Program-made: the position numbers and the translations under genes
NCBI GenBank assembly: GCA_007694055.1
Contig: RECK01000174.1
Coordinates: 1-40,231, forward strand
Origin: Wenzhouxiangella sp.
Lineage (GTDB): Bacteria; Pseudomonadota; Gammaproteobacteria; Xanthomonadales; Wenzhouxiangellaceae
Length of the DNA stretch: 40,231 nt
Reading direction: 5' to 3'
Shown: piece by piece, positions 1 through 8,422 of the stretch
Layout of the letters: each line of letters starts with the position of its first letter
Position numbering within the stretch: the first letter of the stretch is position 1
Notes under the pieces: model-generated
Databases searched by the model: none
The model's input: only the letters and a program-made list of their open reading frames with translations
Told to the model about the DNA's origin: nothing

Positions 1-2
1 TG

Positions 3-62
3 GTCGGCGATGCCCGCCAGCAAATGACCGCACTGGCCGACCAGTACCAGGTCGGTCTGTAG
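3..62 (+). CDS. C-terminal fragment of an unidentified CDS cut by the window edge (..VGDARQQMTALADQYQVGL*)
   Basis: Open frame from the window start to TAG at 60-62, directly before a terminator-like hairpin; too short to identify. Confidence 0.4.
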   Translation, partial: VGDARQQMTALADQYQVGL

Positions 63-71
63 CTCGGGAAT

Positions 72-101
72 AAAAAAGGCCCGGATCTTTCGATCCGGGC
101 C
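72..101 (-). terminator. Rho-independent terminator downstream of the phasin gene
   Basis: Inverted repeat GGCCCGGATC-TTTC-GATCCGGGCC with an A-run on + (T-run on -). Confidence 0.75.
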
Positions 102-167
102 AAGGTCGCAGCCTCGCAAGGGCAGAGGGAAGCCCAGGCTGCTTCGGGGTAGTCGTGTAAGGCCGGC

Positions 168-752
168 TCAGCTGGCCTTGGTTTCAGTCTTGCTTTCAGT
201 CTTGGCCGGGGCAGCCTTGGCCGGTGCCGGTTTGGCTGCTGCAGCTTCCTGCTTCTTGGCCAGATCGCCGACGCGCTTGTTCAGCTCGGCAACGCGCTTG
301 CTCAGCTCGTTGATCTCGTCGGAGGTCGGCACGCCCAGACGAGAGAGTGCACGGGCAACGCGCTGCTCGAAAACCTTTTCGAGCTTGTCCCAGTTGGCCT
401 GGGCCGATTCGCGCACCTTGCCAACCCGGCTTTCGACGTCGCCGCGGACTCCACCGACGGTGTCAGTGGCCATCTTGCGGCCCTTGTTCTCCAGCTTGGA
501 GCCCTCGGCCACCAGCTTTTCGAACAGCTTCGAGGATTCGCCAATCAGCTTGCTCCGGGTATCACCCAGTGCCTTGCTGCCTTGCTTGACGATCTTGCCG
601 CCTTCTTCCTGGGCCAGCGCAAAAGCGCCCAGTCCAGCCAACCAGATTTCGTGAGCGTAATCCTGAGCCTGATTGGCAGAGGACTGGCGGCTCGCGGTCT
701 TCTTGGTCACTTTTTTCTTGGCGACTTTTTTCTTGGCGGTTTTCTTGCTCAT
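168..752 (-). CDS. Phasin family (PHA granule-associated) protein with Lys-rich N-terminal tail
   Basis: ORF; phasin-like core (IWLAGLGAFALAQEEGGK..F..LVAEG); KKTAKKKVAKKKVTKKT N-terminus; Ala/Pro/Lys C-terminus. Confidence 0.85.
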   Translation of the reverse strand: MSKKTAKKKVAKKKVTKKTASRQSSANQAQDYAHEIWLAGLGAFALAQEEGGKIVKQGSKALGDTRSKLIGESSKLFEKLVAEGSKLENKGRKMATDTVGGVRGDVESRVGKVRESAQANWDKLEKVFEQRVARALSRLGVPTSDEINELSKRVAELNKRVGDLAKKQEAAAAKPAPAKAAPAKTESKTETKAS

Positions 753-848
753 GCTGTTTCTCCTGACTCAACGTCTACTGAATTAATGGGGCTGCGATCT
801 GCAGCTACGAGAGTTAAGATAGACCCAGGATCTAGAGCGGTCACACTA

Positions 849-1682
849 ATGATGGATACGAGCAACTGGGCAGCCTTCCCGCATGAAAACAAGGCTTTCG
901 ATTTTTCCGGTGCCAAGCTGGCCAAGGCCTGGCCAAAGCTGCACCGCGGCGACTGCGAACCCTTTCCGGACGCCGAACGCATCACCCTTCTGGACCCATC
1001 GAACAAGGATCCCGAGTCAGCCGCCGAGACGCTGGCCGACGCCTGGCGGGCCTACCATCGCGGTGACTTTGCAAGCGCCGTGAACCTCGGATCCAGCCTG
1101 GGCGCGCTGGGTCATGCCGTTACCAGCAAGGCCAGTGGCATCTATGCTGACTACCTGGAAGAAGACGACGAAACCAAGCTGGCAATCTATGAAACAGGCA
1201 TCGAGCAAGCAGAAGCCGCCCGCGAAGCCTTTCCGGACGATGCCAACGCCCACTACTTCCATGCCTTCCTGCTCGGCCGCTACAGTCAGTGCATATCGAT
1301 AGGCAAGGCGCTGGCCCAGGGTGTTGGCGGCCGGATAAAGGCGTCCCTTGAAAAAGCCCTCGAGCTGGCCCCGGATCATGCCGAGGCCTGGACCGCGATG
1401 GGGCTTTATCACGCCGAAATCATCGACAAGGTTGGCAAGCTGGTGGGATCGATGACCTATGGTGCAAGCGCCGACAAGGCCATGAAGTGCTTCGACAAGG
1501 CCCTCAGCCTGACGCCGGACGCACCCATCGCCAACCTTGAATATGGCAACGGCATTTATCTGCTCTACGGCGACAAGCGCCTGGACGACTCCAACGCCGC
1601 CTACGAGAAGGCGGCAGGAATGAAACCCATCGATGCCATGCAGCTGCTGGATATCGAGTACGCCAGGTCCTCGCTGGAGTAA
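849..1682 (+). CDS. TPR-repeat hypothetical protein
   Basis: Longest ORF opens at 582 but overlaps the phasin gene; ATG at 849/852 fits better. TPR-like units (KALELAPDHAEAWTAMGLYH; KALSLTPDAPIANLEYGNG). Confidence 0.7.
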   Translation: MMDTSNWAAFPHENKAFDFSGAKLAKAWPKLHRGDCEPFPDAERITLLDPSNKDPESAAETLADAWRAYHRGDFASAVNLGSSLGALGHAVTSKASGIYADYLEEDDETKLAIYETGIEQAEAAREAFPDDANAHYFHAFLLGRYSQCISIGKALAQGVGGRIKASLEKALELAPDHAEAWTAMGLYHAEIIDKVGKLVGSMTYGASADKAMKCFDKALSLTPDAPIANLEYGNGIYLLYGDKRLDDSNAAYEKAAGMKPIDAMQLLDIEYARSSLE

Positions 1683-1750
1683 ATCAGGTCGGGAATGACC
1701 CGGATATCACCGCTTGCGAGGGACAGGAACTGGACACAACGGGTCTATCC

Positions 1751-1793
1751 GAATCTTGCAAGATTCAGGAGCCTGTCGGAAGCAGAGGCTCCT
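1751..1793. repeat. 16-bp perfect palindrome (GAATCTTGCAAGATTC) followed by a 7-bp stem-loop (AGGAGCC..GGCTCCT)
   Basis: Read directly; lies just 3' of the TPR gene and next to repeat-family sequence. Confidence 0.6.
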
Positions 1794-1837
1794 TCATTCC
1801 AATCGTTGTAACGACTCGTTGCGGCCTGGATAAACGG

Positions 1838-1872
1838 GGCTGGAAGGGTGGAGGCCAGGTGCCGAGTGGTCG
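1838..1872 (+). repeat. Partial copy (arm) of the dispersed repeat family
   Basis: GGCTGGAAGGGTGGAGGCCAGGTGCCGAGTGG resembles 7354-7385 and 40194-40221. Confidence 0.55.
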
Positions 1873-1948
1873 CGAACGGGGTGGGTTCATGCCCATGCGC
1901 TTGGAGACAACACGAACATGGCCGCCGGGGACGTGGCCCCGGCCTACG

Positions 1949-2073
1949 CTGGTCAGGTCCGAGGAGGTTGGGAGATAAGGAAAACAATCGCAAGGCCCCG
2001 CCTTTCAGCCTCCTCCCCTCTCTCGCAACGGGCGGTATCTGGCCGCTCAAGGCCGGCTTCGCGACCTGACCAG
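1949..2073 (+). repeat. Dispersed intergenic repeat, MITE-like copy with perfect 11-bp terminal inverted repeats
   Basis: CTGGTCAGGTC (1949-1959) ... GACCTGACCAG (2063-2073); interior matches reverse complement of 16738-16805 (58/68 by eye) and contains the GGGCGGTATCTGGCCG core. Confidence 0.75.
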
Positions 2074-2086
2074 GATCGGGCCCGTA

Positions 2087-3562
2087 TTATTCCTCGCCGC
2101 CTTCAATCCACTGATGGACATCATCGACCATGTCGGGACTGACCCAGCCCTGCTGCGGACCAATCAGCATGGTCAGGTGCAGCAGGTTGTCGAATTCGAC
2201 ATGGAAATTCTGCATGACCTGGTCCGGATCCGGAACCAGCTTGTTATCGGTAATCAGGCCGCAGAACACCTGGCCCTCGTAGCTGATGATGCTGATACCC
2301 ATGCCCACCGACCCGGTCTGCGGCACCCAGAACATCATTTCCTTGATTGGCGCACCGGCCAGGTACAGCGTCTCCGTGGGCCCGGGCACGTTGGTGAGCA
2401 CGGTGCTGGCTTTGCGACTGAAAAGCTCCAGGGCGGGCTTCTGCAGCGCTGATGGGCCCATCCCCAGGGCCGCCAACAGACCCAGTGACATCACAGCCTG
2501 CTTGGACTGCTTGAGCTGATGCATGAACTCGGCTACCTGGTACAAGCGGGCCAACGGATTGGCCTCTGCTATCGGCAGATCGAGGAAAACCAATCCGAAG
2601 TGATTGCCGAGATCACGGGCGTGCTCCAGCGGCCTGAGGTTGACCGGAACCGTGGCCCGCATGGTCAGCTCCGAAGGATCATCTCCACACTCGACCAGGT
2701 AACGATGCAGGGCGCCGGTCATGACCGCGATCAGAACATCATTGACGGTGCAACCCAGCGCCTTGCCAACCGCCTTGACTTCTTCCAGCGGTATGGGCTC
2801 GGCCAGGGCGACCTTCTTGCGCACGCCGATCTGGCCCTTGAACCGGGACGGCGGATCATCTTCCAGCAGCAGGGCCGTGGCCAATTCGGTCATGATCTCA
2901 CCGGCACCGACTGCGTAGTCCTGGGCCAGGTGCGGTTCGCGAACCAGGTGGAGCGCCTCTTCCAGCACTTTGTGACTAATGTGCTGAACCGCGTCCAGGC
3001 CTTCCTTGGCCGGCGCCATCAGGCGTCGGAAAATATTGGACTCGGCGGCACGACGCTCTTTCCAGCGCTCCTGCGATACCAGGCGCTCGGAGGCCGCTGC
3101 ACTGCGCTCGGTCAGCGACAGCAACACCTGGACCAGGGCGATGCCGTCGGCATAGCAGTGGTGGATACGAGAAACGACGGCCGGCCCGTCCTTGTAATTC
3201 TCGACCAGGTGGAATTGCCACAGCGGCTTGGTCTTGTCCAGCGGCGTCGAGGCCAGCTCGGAGACGAACTCCTCCAACTCAGCCTTGCCTGCCGCACCCG
3301 GCAAGGCCGTGCGGCGCACGTGCGAGCTGATCTCGAAATTTTCGTCTTCCTCCCACCAGCAGCCCCGAACATGGTCGACCGCTTTTTGGCGGAAGCGCGG
3401 GAAGGCGAGGAAACGATTGCTGATGATGTCCTTGAAGTGCCCGAAATCAACCGGCTCGGAGAGCACGATAACTCCGGTAATCATCATCAGGTTGGTCGGC
3501 TGCTCCATGCGCAACCAGGCAGTATCGACCTTGGCGATCGGTTCACGACGAGCAGTGGACAC
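2087..3562 (-). CDS. Wax ester synthase / diacylglycerol acyltransferase (WS/DGAT)
   Basis: Full-length ORF; HHCYADG active-site motif (HHxxxDG); WS/DGAT-type N-terminus (DTAWLRMEQPTNLMMI). Confidence 0.92.
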   Translation of the reverse strand: MSTARREPIAKVDTAWLRMEQPTNLMMITGVIVLSEPVDFGHFKDIISNRFLAFPRFRQKAVDHVRGCWWEEDENFEISSHVRRTALPGAAGKAELEEFVSELASTPLDKTKPLWQFHLVENYKDGPAVVSRIHHCYADGIALVQVLLSLTERSAAASERLVSQERWKERRAAESNIFRRLMAPAKEGLDAVQHISHKVLEEALHLVREPHLAQDYAVGAGEIMTELATALLLEDDPPSRFKGQIGVRKKVALAEPIPLEEVKAVGKALGCTVNDVLIAVMTGALHRYLVECGDDPSELTMRATVPVNLRPLEHARDLGNHFGLVFLDLPIAEANPLARLYQVAEFMHQLKQSKQAVMSLGLLAALGMGPSALQKPALELFSRKASTVLTNVPGPTETLYLAGAPIKEMMFWVPQTGSVGMGISIISYEGQVFCGLITDNKLVPDPDQVMQNFHVEFDNLLHLTMLIGPQQGWVSPDMVDDVHQWIEGGEE

Positions 3563-3625
3563 GGGATGTATTCCTGAAAAGCCGACGGCAGCAGGCGCTG
3601 ATTCTCTCAGGCCTTGTCCGCGCGG

Positions 3626-4078
3626 TCAATGAACCTGACGCTGGGGCGCCTGTTCAGCCTGCTGGTTGACCAGGTCATAGGGCAAGCGTACCTGGTCTAG
3701 ACCGAACTGCTTGAAAACCGGCTGCAGATGATGATGCATCAGCGGATACAGCTGACGGGTCAGCGAGCCATGGTTTTGCGAAAACGTCTCGAAGCTCAGC
3801 GGCTCGCCATGGAACTGACGATAGACGGCCTGCATGACCAGCTCGATGGTAAAGAGCGGTTTGTCAGACGTCTCGGCTTCGCGGTGGCCACGGCACAGCA
3901 TGCGCGCGGTGACCTGAAATTGATGCGCGCCCTGATCGGTCGGCATTTCACGCGGCGTGAGTTTCAGTTCCACCTTGGCACTGAACTTTTGCTCCTGCGA
4001 CACGATCTCGATCAGATCGGCATTGAGCCGGGTGACCTGGGTGTGGGCGAGAGCAAACCGATCGAGAAGATTGATCAT
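3626..4078 (-). CDS. Hypothetical protein, possibly SecB-like
   Basis: ORF; beta-rich pattern (FSAKVELKL..FQVTARM..PLFTIELVMQAVY) then LYPL..HLQP reminiscent of SecB; weak similarity. Confidence 0.5.
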   Translation of the reverse strand: MINLLDRFALAHTQVTRLNADLIEIVSQEQKFSAKVELKLTPREMPTDQGAHQFQVTARMLCRGHREAETSDKPLFTIELVMQAVYRQFHGEPLSFETFSQNHGSLTRQLYPLMHHHLQPVFKQFGLDQVRLPYDLVNQQAEQAPQRQVH

Positions 4079-4172
4079 TCCGAGTTCCGATTACATCCAT
4101 TCTCTTTCAATGGCTGCCATGACCCCGGCTTTCAAGTCGGACGGATGAGACAAAAGCGCCCTTTATTCAGAC

Positions 4173-4213
4173 CTCGTCAGGTCCGCCGGCCAGATACCAC
4201 CGGGTGCGAGACT
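4173..4213 (-). repeat. Dispersed repeat family, short copy
   Basis: Minus strand GTCTCGCACCCGGTGGTATCTGGCCGGCGGACCTGACGAG; matches the right half of 1949-2073 including the end motif. Confidence 0.6.
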
Positions 4214-4226
4214 CGGATAGATCCGC

Positions 4227-4264
4227 AAAAAAAACCCGCACCTCCCTGACAGGAAGGTGCGGGT
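4227..4264 (-). terminator. Rho-independent terminator downstream of the penicillin acylase gene
   Basis: ACCCGCACCT..AGGTGCGGGT 10-bp stem with 8 A on + (T-run on -). Confidence 0.85.
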
Positions 4265-4293
4265 CGACGCCGGGACTTGCCCGGAGAATGGTG

Positions 4294-7182
4294 TTACTGG
4301 GGTGAGAAAGTAATTACCTGGGCAGCGGTGGCCTGGGCATCATCCTCACCGATATTCAGTGGCAGGTAGTCGTTGACCAGCCAGCGGCGCAGCTGGTTGG
4401 TGTACAGCGGGCTCAAGAAGATACCGCTGCGGCCACCCGGGATGATTTCCTCGGCCACCGGCCCGTCCGGCGTCAACTCCGCCACGTTGCGACGCGCAGC
4501 ACCGGCACCGAACATGAAGCTGTTAACGTTGCGACCACGAGCATTGTGGCTGGATGCATCGACGGCCTCGAAACCACCGGCACGTGCAATTCCTGGCAAT
4601 CCATCAACGGTCGGCGTAAAGCCACCGGCCGGCGGCACGTTGAACGGTGCGGTGTTGAGCGGATGGTCGAACTCGACGCGGTGCAACTTGCCCCAGCGGT
4701 AGTCGTTCTGGTCGGTGGAGTTGCCAAAGGCTGCGGCAAAAACATCCGAAGCCAGACGATCCAGGGTGCTTTGCAGCGATGCAAGCAAGACGATGTCACG
4801 GGCGTCAGCGGGGGCCAGATCCGGCATGCCGGGCACGTTGAAATAGGTCAGCCCGGAAGCGGCCTGCCCCTGGGTCAGCGGAAACAGCCGTAACTGATTG
4901 ACCAGGGCGCGCCAGGCCAGTTTTGATCCAGGCAGGGCATCGCCGAGACCAACCGCGGTCAGGGTCGCATCGATGGTGTTGGCAATGACCTCGCCGCGCC
5001 AGACACTGTAGATGGTGGCTGCCACGCTGGCAGAGACCTGGGCGGATGTCGGCACGCTGTTGCCGCTGGGGTCACCGCCCGGATCAAAACCACCCTCCAG
5101 ACCGGTAGGCGTAGAGAAATCCCAGGTGGCCAGGCGAGCCATGGCTTCCTGGATACGCTCATCGGCAGCCAGGGCGGCCAGGGCCGGATGCGCCTGTTCA
5201 TCAACAGCGTTACCGTAGGCTTGCAGCAGGAACGGCAGCAACAGTTCGGCGTCAAGCAGCTCGTTGTTGGCCTGCAAGGCCTTCATGTCGTCGATGGTGA
5301 CATCACCGCGGGCAACCAGATCCTGCAAAACGCGGTCAACCCGGCCCTGGCGCAGATCGGCATAGTTGGTATTCAGGTAGTAGATGCCGTTGCCGCCGGG
5401 ACGAAGCTGGCTGAGCGGGTTGCCGTCCAGGGTGGTCCCGACCGGGTCGTTGTTGGCGTTGGCCAGGTAGCCCCAGGGCGGATTGATGATCTGCGGCATT
5501 TCCTCGCGCGGAATGACGGCGTAGGGTGTGCCCTGTCCCGGTTGCGGCTGGTCAGCAATCAGCCACTCATGGTTGAGCGCCCCGCTGCCATCGCGGATGA
5601 ACCACGGCGGGCGACCGCCATCCGGCATCAGGTCGTTCTGCAGATCGGCCCGCAGGGGCATTTCGCCACCGATGAAATAGGCAATATTGCCGTCGACATC
5701 AGCGTACAGGAAGTTCTGCGAACCAAAGGAAAAGTTGGTCAAGCCGTCAACGAATTCGTCCAGGCTGCGAGCACGGCTCCAGGCGCGGAAGGTGGACAAC
5801 TCGAAGGTCGCTCCCCAGCCGGTGTACTGAACGGTCAAGGCGGTATCACCCATCAACTCGACGATCGGGCCATGGTTGCGCCGCGGGACGATAAAGGTAA
5901 TGCCGCCGGCATCGTAGCCAACATTGGCCCGGTTGACGTCGTCCATGACGCCGTTGCCGGGCGTGTTCAGGAAATAGGTCTGGAAGGCGTAGATGATGCG
6001 CTCCGGCTGACCCTTGTGCACGGTATGCGTCGGCAGGCCGAAGTTGTTGACCAGGATCGGATCCTGGAACACGTCGGTGACGTCAAGACGGTTGACCGTC
6101 GACCCCCAGCACAAGAAGTCGGTGCAAGCCTGGGCGTTGACCGGGGCACCCGGAAAGACGACGCCACTGACCGCCATGCCCTCGTCACGGATGACCAGGT
6201 TTTCGTTCATGAAGATCGGGGGAATGGTCAGACCGAGGTGAGGATCGTTGGCGAACAGAGGGTAACCGGATTCGGTGTGTTCACCGGAAACCGCCCACCA
6301 GTTGCTACCCAGGTCCAGACCCTGGTTGAGAATGGGCAAGCCTTCTACTCGCTCCATGTAGCGCCGGGCCAGCTCAATGGTGGTGTCGTCGAAACGGGCC
6401 ATGTTGTCAACCAGCGAGGTGTCGGCATCCAGGCCGGCAACACGACCGGCGTCCACACTGGCCAGGCCGGCCACGTCAACCTGCTCGACCTGTTCGGCCT
6501 CGGCGCCGGGGACGATGATGCCGATACGGTCGAAGAAGTCTGGAATACTGACACGACCGTCTACCGGGATACTGATGTTGAGGTCCTGCAGGAACAGCGC
6601 TGTGCCATCGAAGCCGACCGCATCACCGACCGCCTGGTAGGTGCCAATACGAATCGTGTTGTCGATGGCCGACAGGCTCTGGTCGAAAGACAGCTGGAAC
6701 GCCAGCAGCTTGCCAATCACCAGCGAATCAACCGGCGACCAGGGCTCGGCCGTGGTCAGTTCCAGGGCAGCGCCGTATTCCGGCGGCAGGGGATTGGTGG
6801 CGAGGAAATGGTTGACCCCGTCGCTGTAGGCTTTCAGCCACGCCTTTTCAGTTGCATCCAGGCGCGTGTAGGTGGACCAGGCCGCACGGCGCAGCCCCAG
6901 CGTACGCAGCTGAACATCGTTGGCCAGAGCCGCTTGCCCGACCAGCTCACCCAGCGTGCCGCTGGCCGCCCGGCGGAGAAAATCCATCTGGAAGAATCGA
7001 TCAGCCGCATGCAGGTAACCCTGCACGAAAGTGACATCGGCCTCGGTTTCGCCGACGATCGTCGGGATGCCATTGGCGTCGGTGTAGACCGTAACATCGG
7101 ATGCCAGTCGCGGCACCGAAACCTGGGCTTGTAGCGCAGCGGCGGCGCAAAGTCCGGCTGCAAGCAGTAAGAGTCGCCTCAT
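4294..7182 (-). CDS. Penicillin acylase family protein (Ntn hydrolase), secreted
   Basis: Signal peptide (MRRLLLLAAGLCAAAALQAQ); GSNWWAVSG nucleophile region; DPHLGL motif; NPPWGYLANANNDP. Confidence 0.92.
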   Translation of the reverse strand: MRRLLLLAAGLCAAAALQAQVSVPRLASDVTVYTDANGIPTIVGETEADVTFVQGYLHAADRFFQMDFLRRAASGTLGELVGQAALANDVQLRTLGLRRAAWSTYTRLDATEKAWLKAYSDGVNHFLATNPLPPEYGAALELTTAEPWSPVDSLVIGKLLAFQLSFDQSLSAIDNTIRIGTYQAVGDAVGFDGTALFLQDLNISIPVDGRVSIPDFFDRIGIIVPGAEAEQVEQVDVAGLASVDAGRVAGLDADTSLVDNMARFDDTTIELARRYMERVEGLPILNQGLDLGSNWWAVSGEHTESGYPLFANDPHLGLTIPPIFMNENLVIRDEGMAVSGVVFPGAPVNAQACTDFLCWGSTVNRLDVTDVFQDPILVNNFGLPTHTVHKGQPERIIYAFQTYFLNTPGNGVMDDVNRANVGYDAGGITFIVPRRNHGPIVELMGDTALTVQYTGWGATFELSTFRAWSRARSLDEFVDGLTNFSFGSQNFLYADVDGNIAYFIGGEMPLRADLQNDLMPDGGRPPWFIRDGSGALNHEWLIADQPQPGQGTPYAVIPREEMPQIINPPWGYLANANNDPVGTTLDGNPLSQLRPGGNGIYYLNTNYADLRQGRVDRVLQDLVARGDVTIDDMKALQANNELLDAELLLPFLLQAYGNAVDEQAHPALAALAADERIQEAMARLATWDFSTPTGLEGGFDPGGDPSGNSVPTSAQVSASVAATIYSVWRGEVIANTIDATLTAVGLGDALPGSKLAWRALVNQLRLFPLTQGQAASGLTYFNVPGMPDLAPADARDIVLLASLQSTLDRLASDVFAAAFGNSTDQNDYRWGKLHRVEFDHPLNTAPFNVPPAGGFTPTVDGLPGIARAGGFEAVDASSHNARGRNVNSFMFGAGAARRNVAELTPDGPVAEEIIPGGRSGIFLSPLYTNQLRRWLVNDYLPLNIGEDDAQATAAQVITFSPQ

Positions 7183-7349
7183 ATTGTAAATCCCCGTCGT
7201 TTTGGTTGTATGTACACTGGATTATGGCACAAGCATCCGCAGCCTGCGACATCAAAAAACAGGTCTATCCGAATATCCCTGTGCCTTGCAATCCCGTCAG
7301 GGGCAGAGGCAAGCTTCAACCTTTGCGGCAAATCCTGGCGGGTCAAAAA

Positions 7350-7421
7350 AGGAGTTTGGAAGCGTGGTGCCCAGGTGCCGGGCGGCCGGATACTACCCGG
7401 CGCATTCTCCACCCTTGCCGG
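7350..7421. repeat. Dispersed repeat family, palindromic copy (arm-core-arm)
   Basis: TTTGGAAGCGTGGTGCC..CGGCCGGATACTACCCGGCGC..TCCACCCTTGCC; reverse complement matches GGAAGGGTGGAGGAGGCACCGGGTGGTATCCGGCCG at 40196-40231. Confidence 0.65.
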
Positions 7422-7425
7422 TGGC

Positions 7426-8274
7426 CTACAGCTCGGTTCGCACGTCCAGCAACTCGGGGAAAAAAGTCAGATCCAGGGCCTGCCTGAGAAAGCCGACCCC
7501 GCTGGATCCTCCGGTGCCGCGCTTGAAACCGATGATCCGCTCCACGGTCTTGAGATGCCGGAAGCGCCAGAGCTGGAACGACTCTTCGACATCGACCAGG
7601 CGCTCGCACAGCGCGTACTCGTCCCAGTAATCATCGGTGTTGCGGTAAATGTTGACGAAAACAGGGACCAGCTCTGGCGTGCGTCGATGCGGAAGAGACC
7701 AGTCCCGATCGATCAGCTGCCCGGGAACCGCGTGACCCCGGCGATGCAGGTAGCGCAGGAACTCATCATAGATACTGGGCGATTCCAGCGCACCCTGCAG
7801 GCGATCACGGGCTGCGGGGTCGTGATCGAACAGCTTCAGCATCTGCCCGTTCTTGTTGCCGAGCAGGAATTCGACCAGGCGATACTGCCACGACTGAAAA
7901 CCGGAGGCATCACCCAGGCGATCGCGGAACTGGACATACTCGCTCGGCGTCAGGGTTTCCAGCACGGCCCACTGGTTGAACAACTGCTGCTGAACCAGTT
8001 TGACCCGGGCCAGAATCTTCATGCACGGCCCGGGATCATCGTCGGCCAGCTGGCGGATGGCCGCCTGTAATTCGTGGATCACCAGCTTGAACCAGAGCTC
8101 GCTGGTCTGGTGCTGGATAATGAACAGCAGCTCATCATGGTGGGGCGGGTCCGACAACGGATGCTGGGCGTCCAGCACGCGCTCGAGACATAGGTAGCCG
8201 GAATAATCCAGACGATCGGCAAGATCGGTACGTATGGTTTCTTCCAGCTGGCGCTGGTTATCGGAAGCTGACAT
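7426..8274 (-). CDS. kynA: Tryptophan 2,3-dioxygenase
   Basis: [43 protein letters not shown] family signature. Confidence 0.93.
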   Translation of the reverse strand: MSASDNQRQLEETIRTDLADRLDYSGYLCLERVLDAQHPLSDPPHHDELLFIIQHQTSELWFKLVIHELQAAIRQLADDDPGPCMKILARVKLVQQQLFNQWAVLETLTPSEYVQFRDRLGDASGFQSWQYRLVEFLLGNKNGQMLKLFDHDPAARDRLQGALESPSIYDEFLRYLHRRGHAVPGQLIDRDWSLPHRRTPELVPVFVNIYRNTDDYWDEYALCERLVDVEESFQLWRFRHLKTVERIIGFKRGTGGSSGVGFLRQALDLTFFPELLDVRTEL

Positions 8275-8310
8275 GAAGTTTTTAAGTCGTGATCAAGGCC
8301 CTCAAGGAGT

Positions 8311-8339
8311 TTAACCTCGATAGCCCGCCCGCGTATAAT
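8311..8339 (+). promoter_or_regulatory. Candidate sigma70 promoter of the pdh operon
   Basis: TTAACC - 17 nt - TATAAT (perfect -10) 83 nt upstream of the pdhA ATG. Confidence 0.6.
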
Positions 8340-8422
8340 GGCGGACTGTCCTGAAGCCAGCCAATCCAGAAGCCGGCGAGGGTTCGCAAATTCAAACAGA
8401 TTCAAAACGACGAGGTACCGAC

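Noticed and set aside
582-848. N-terminal extension of the TPR ORF
   Set aside because: Overlaps the opposite-strand phasin gene and reads as non-protein-like; ATG at 849/852 preferred
2519-3577. 352-aa plus-strand ORF
   Set aside because: Antisense to WS/DGAT
5188-7134. 648-aa plus-strand ORF
   Set aside because: Antisense to the well-supported penicillin acylase gene; low-complexity shadow ORF typical of high-GC DNA
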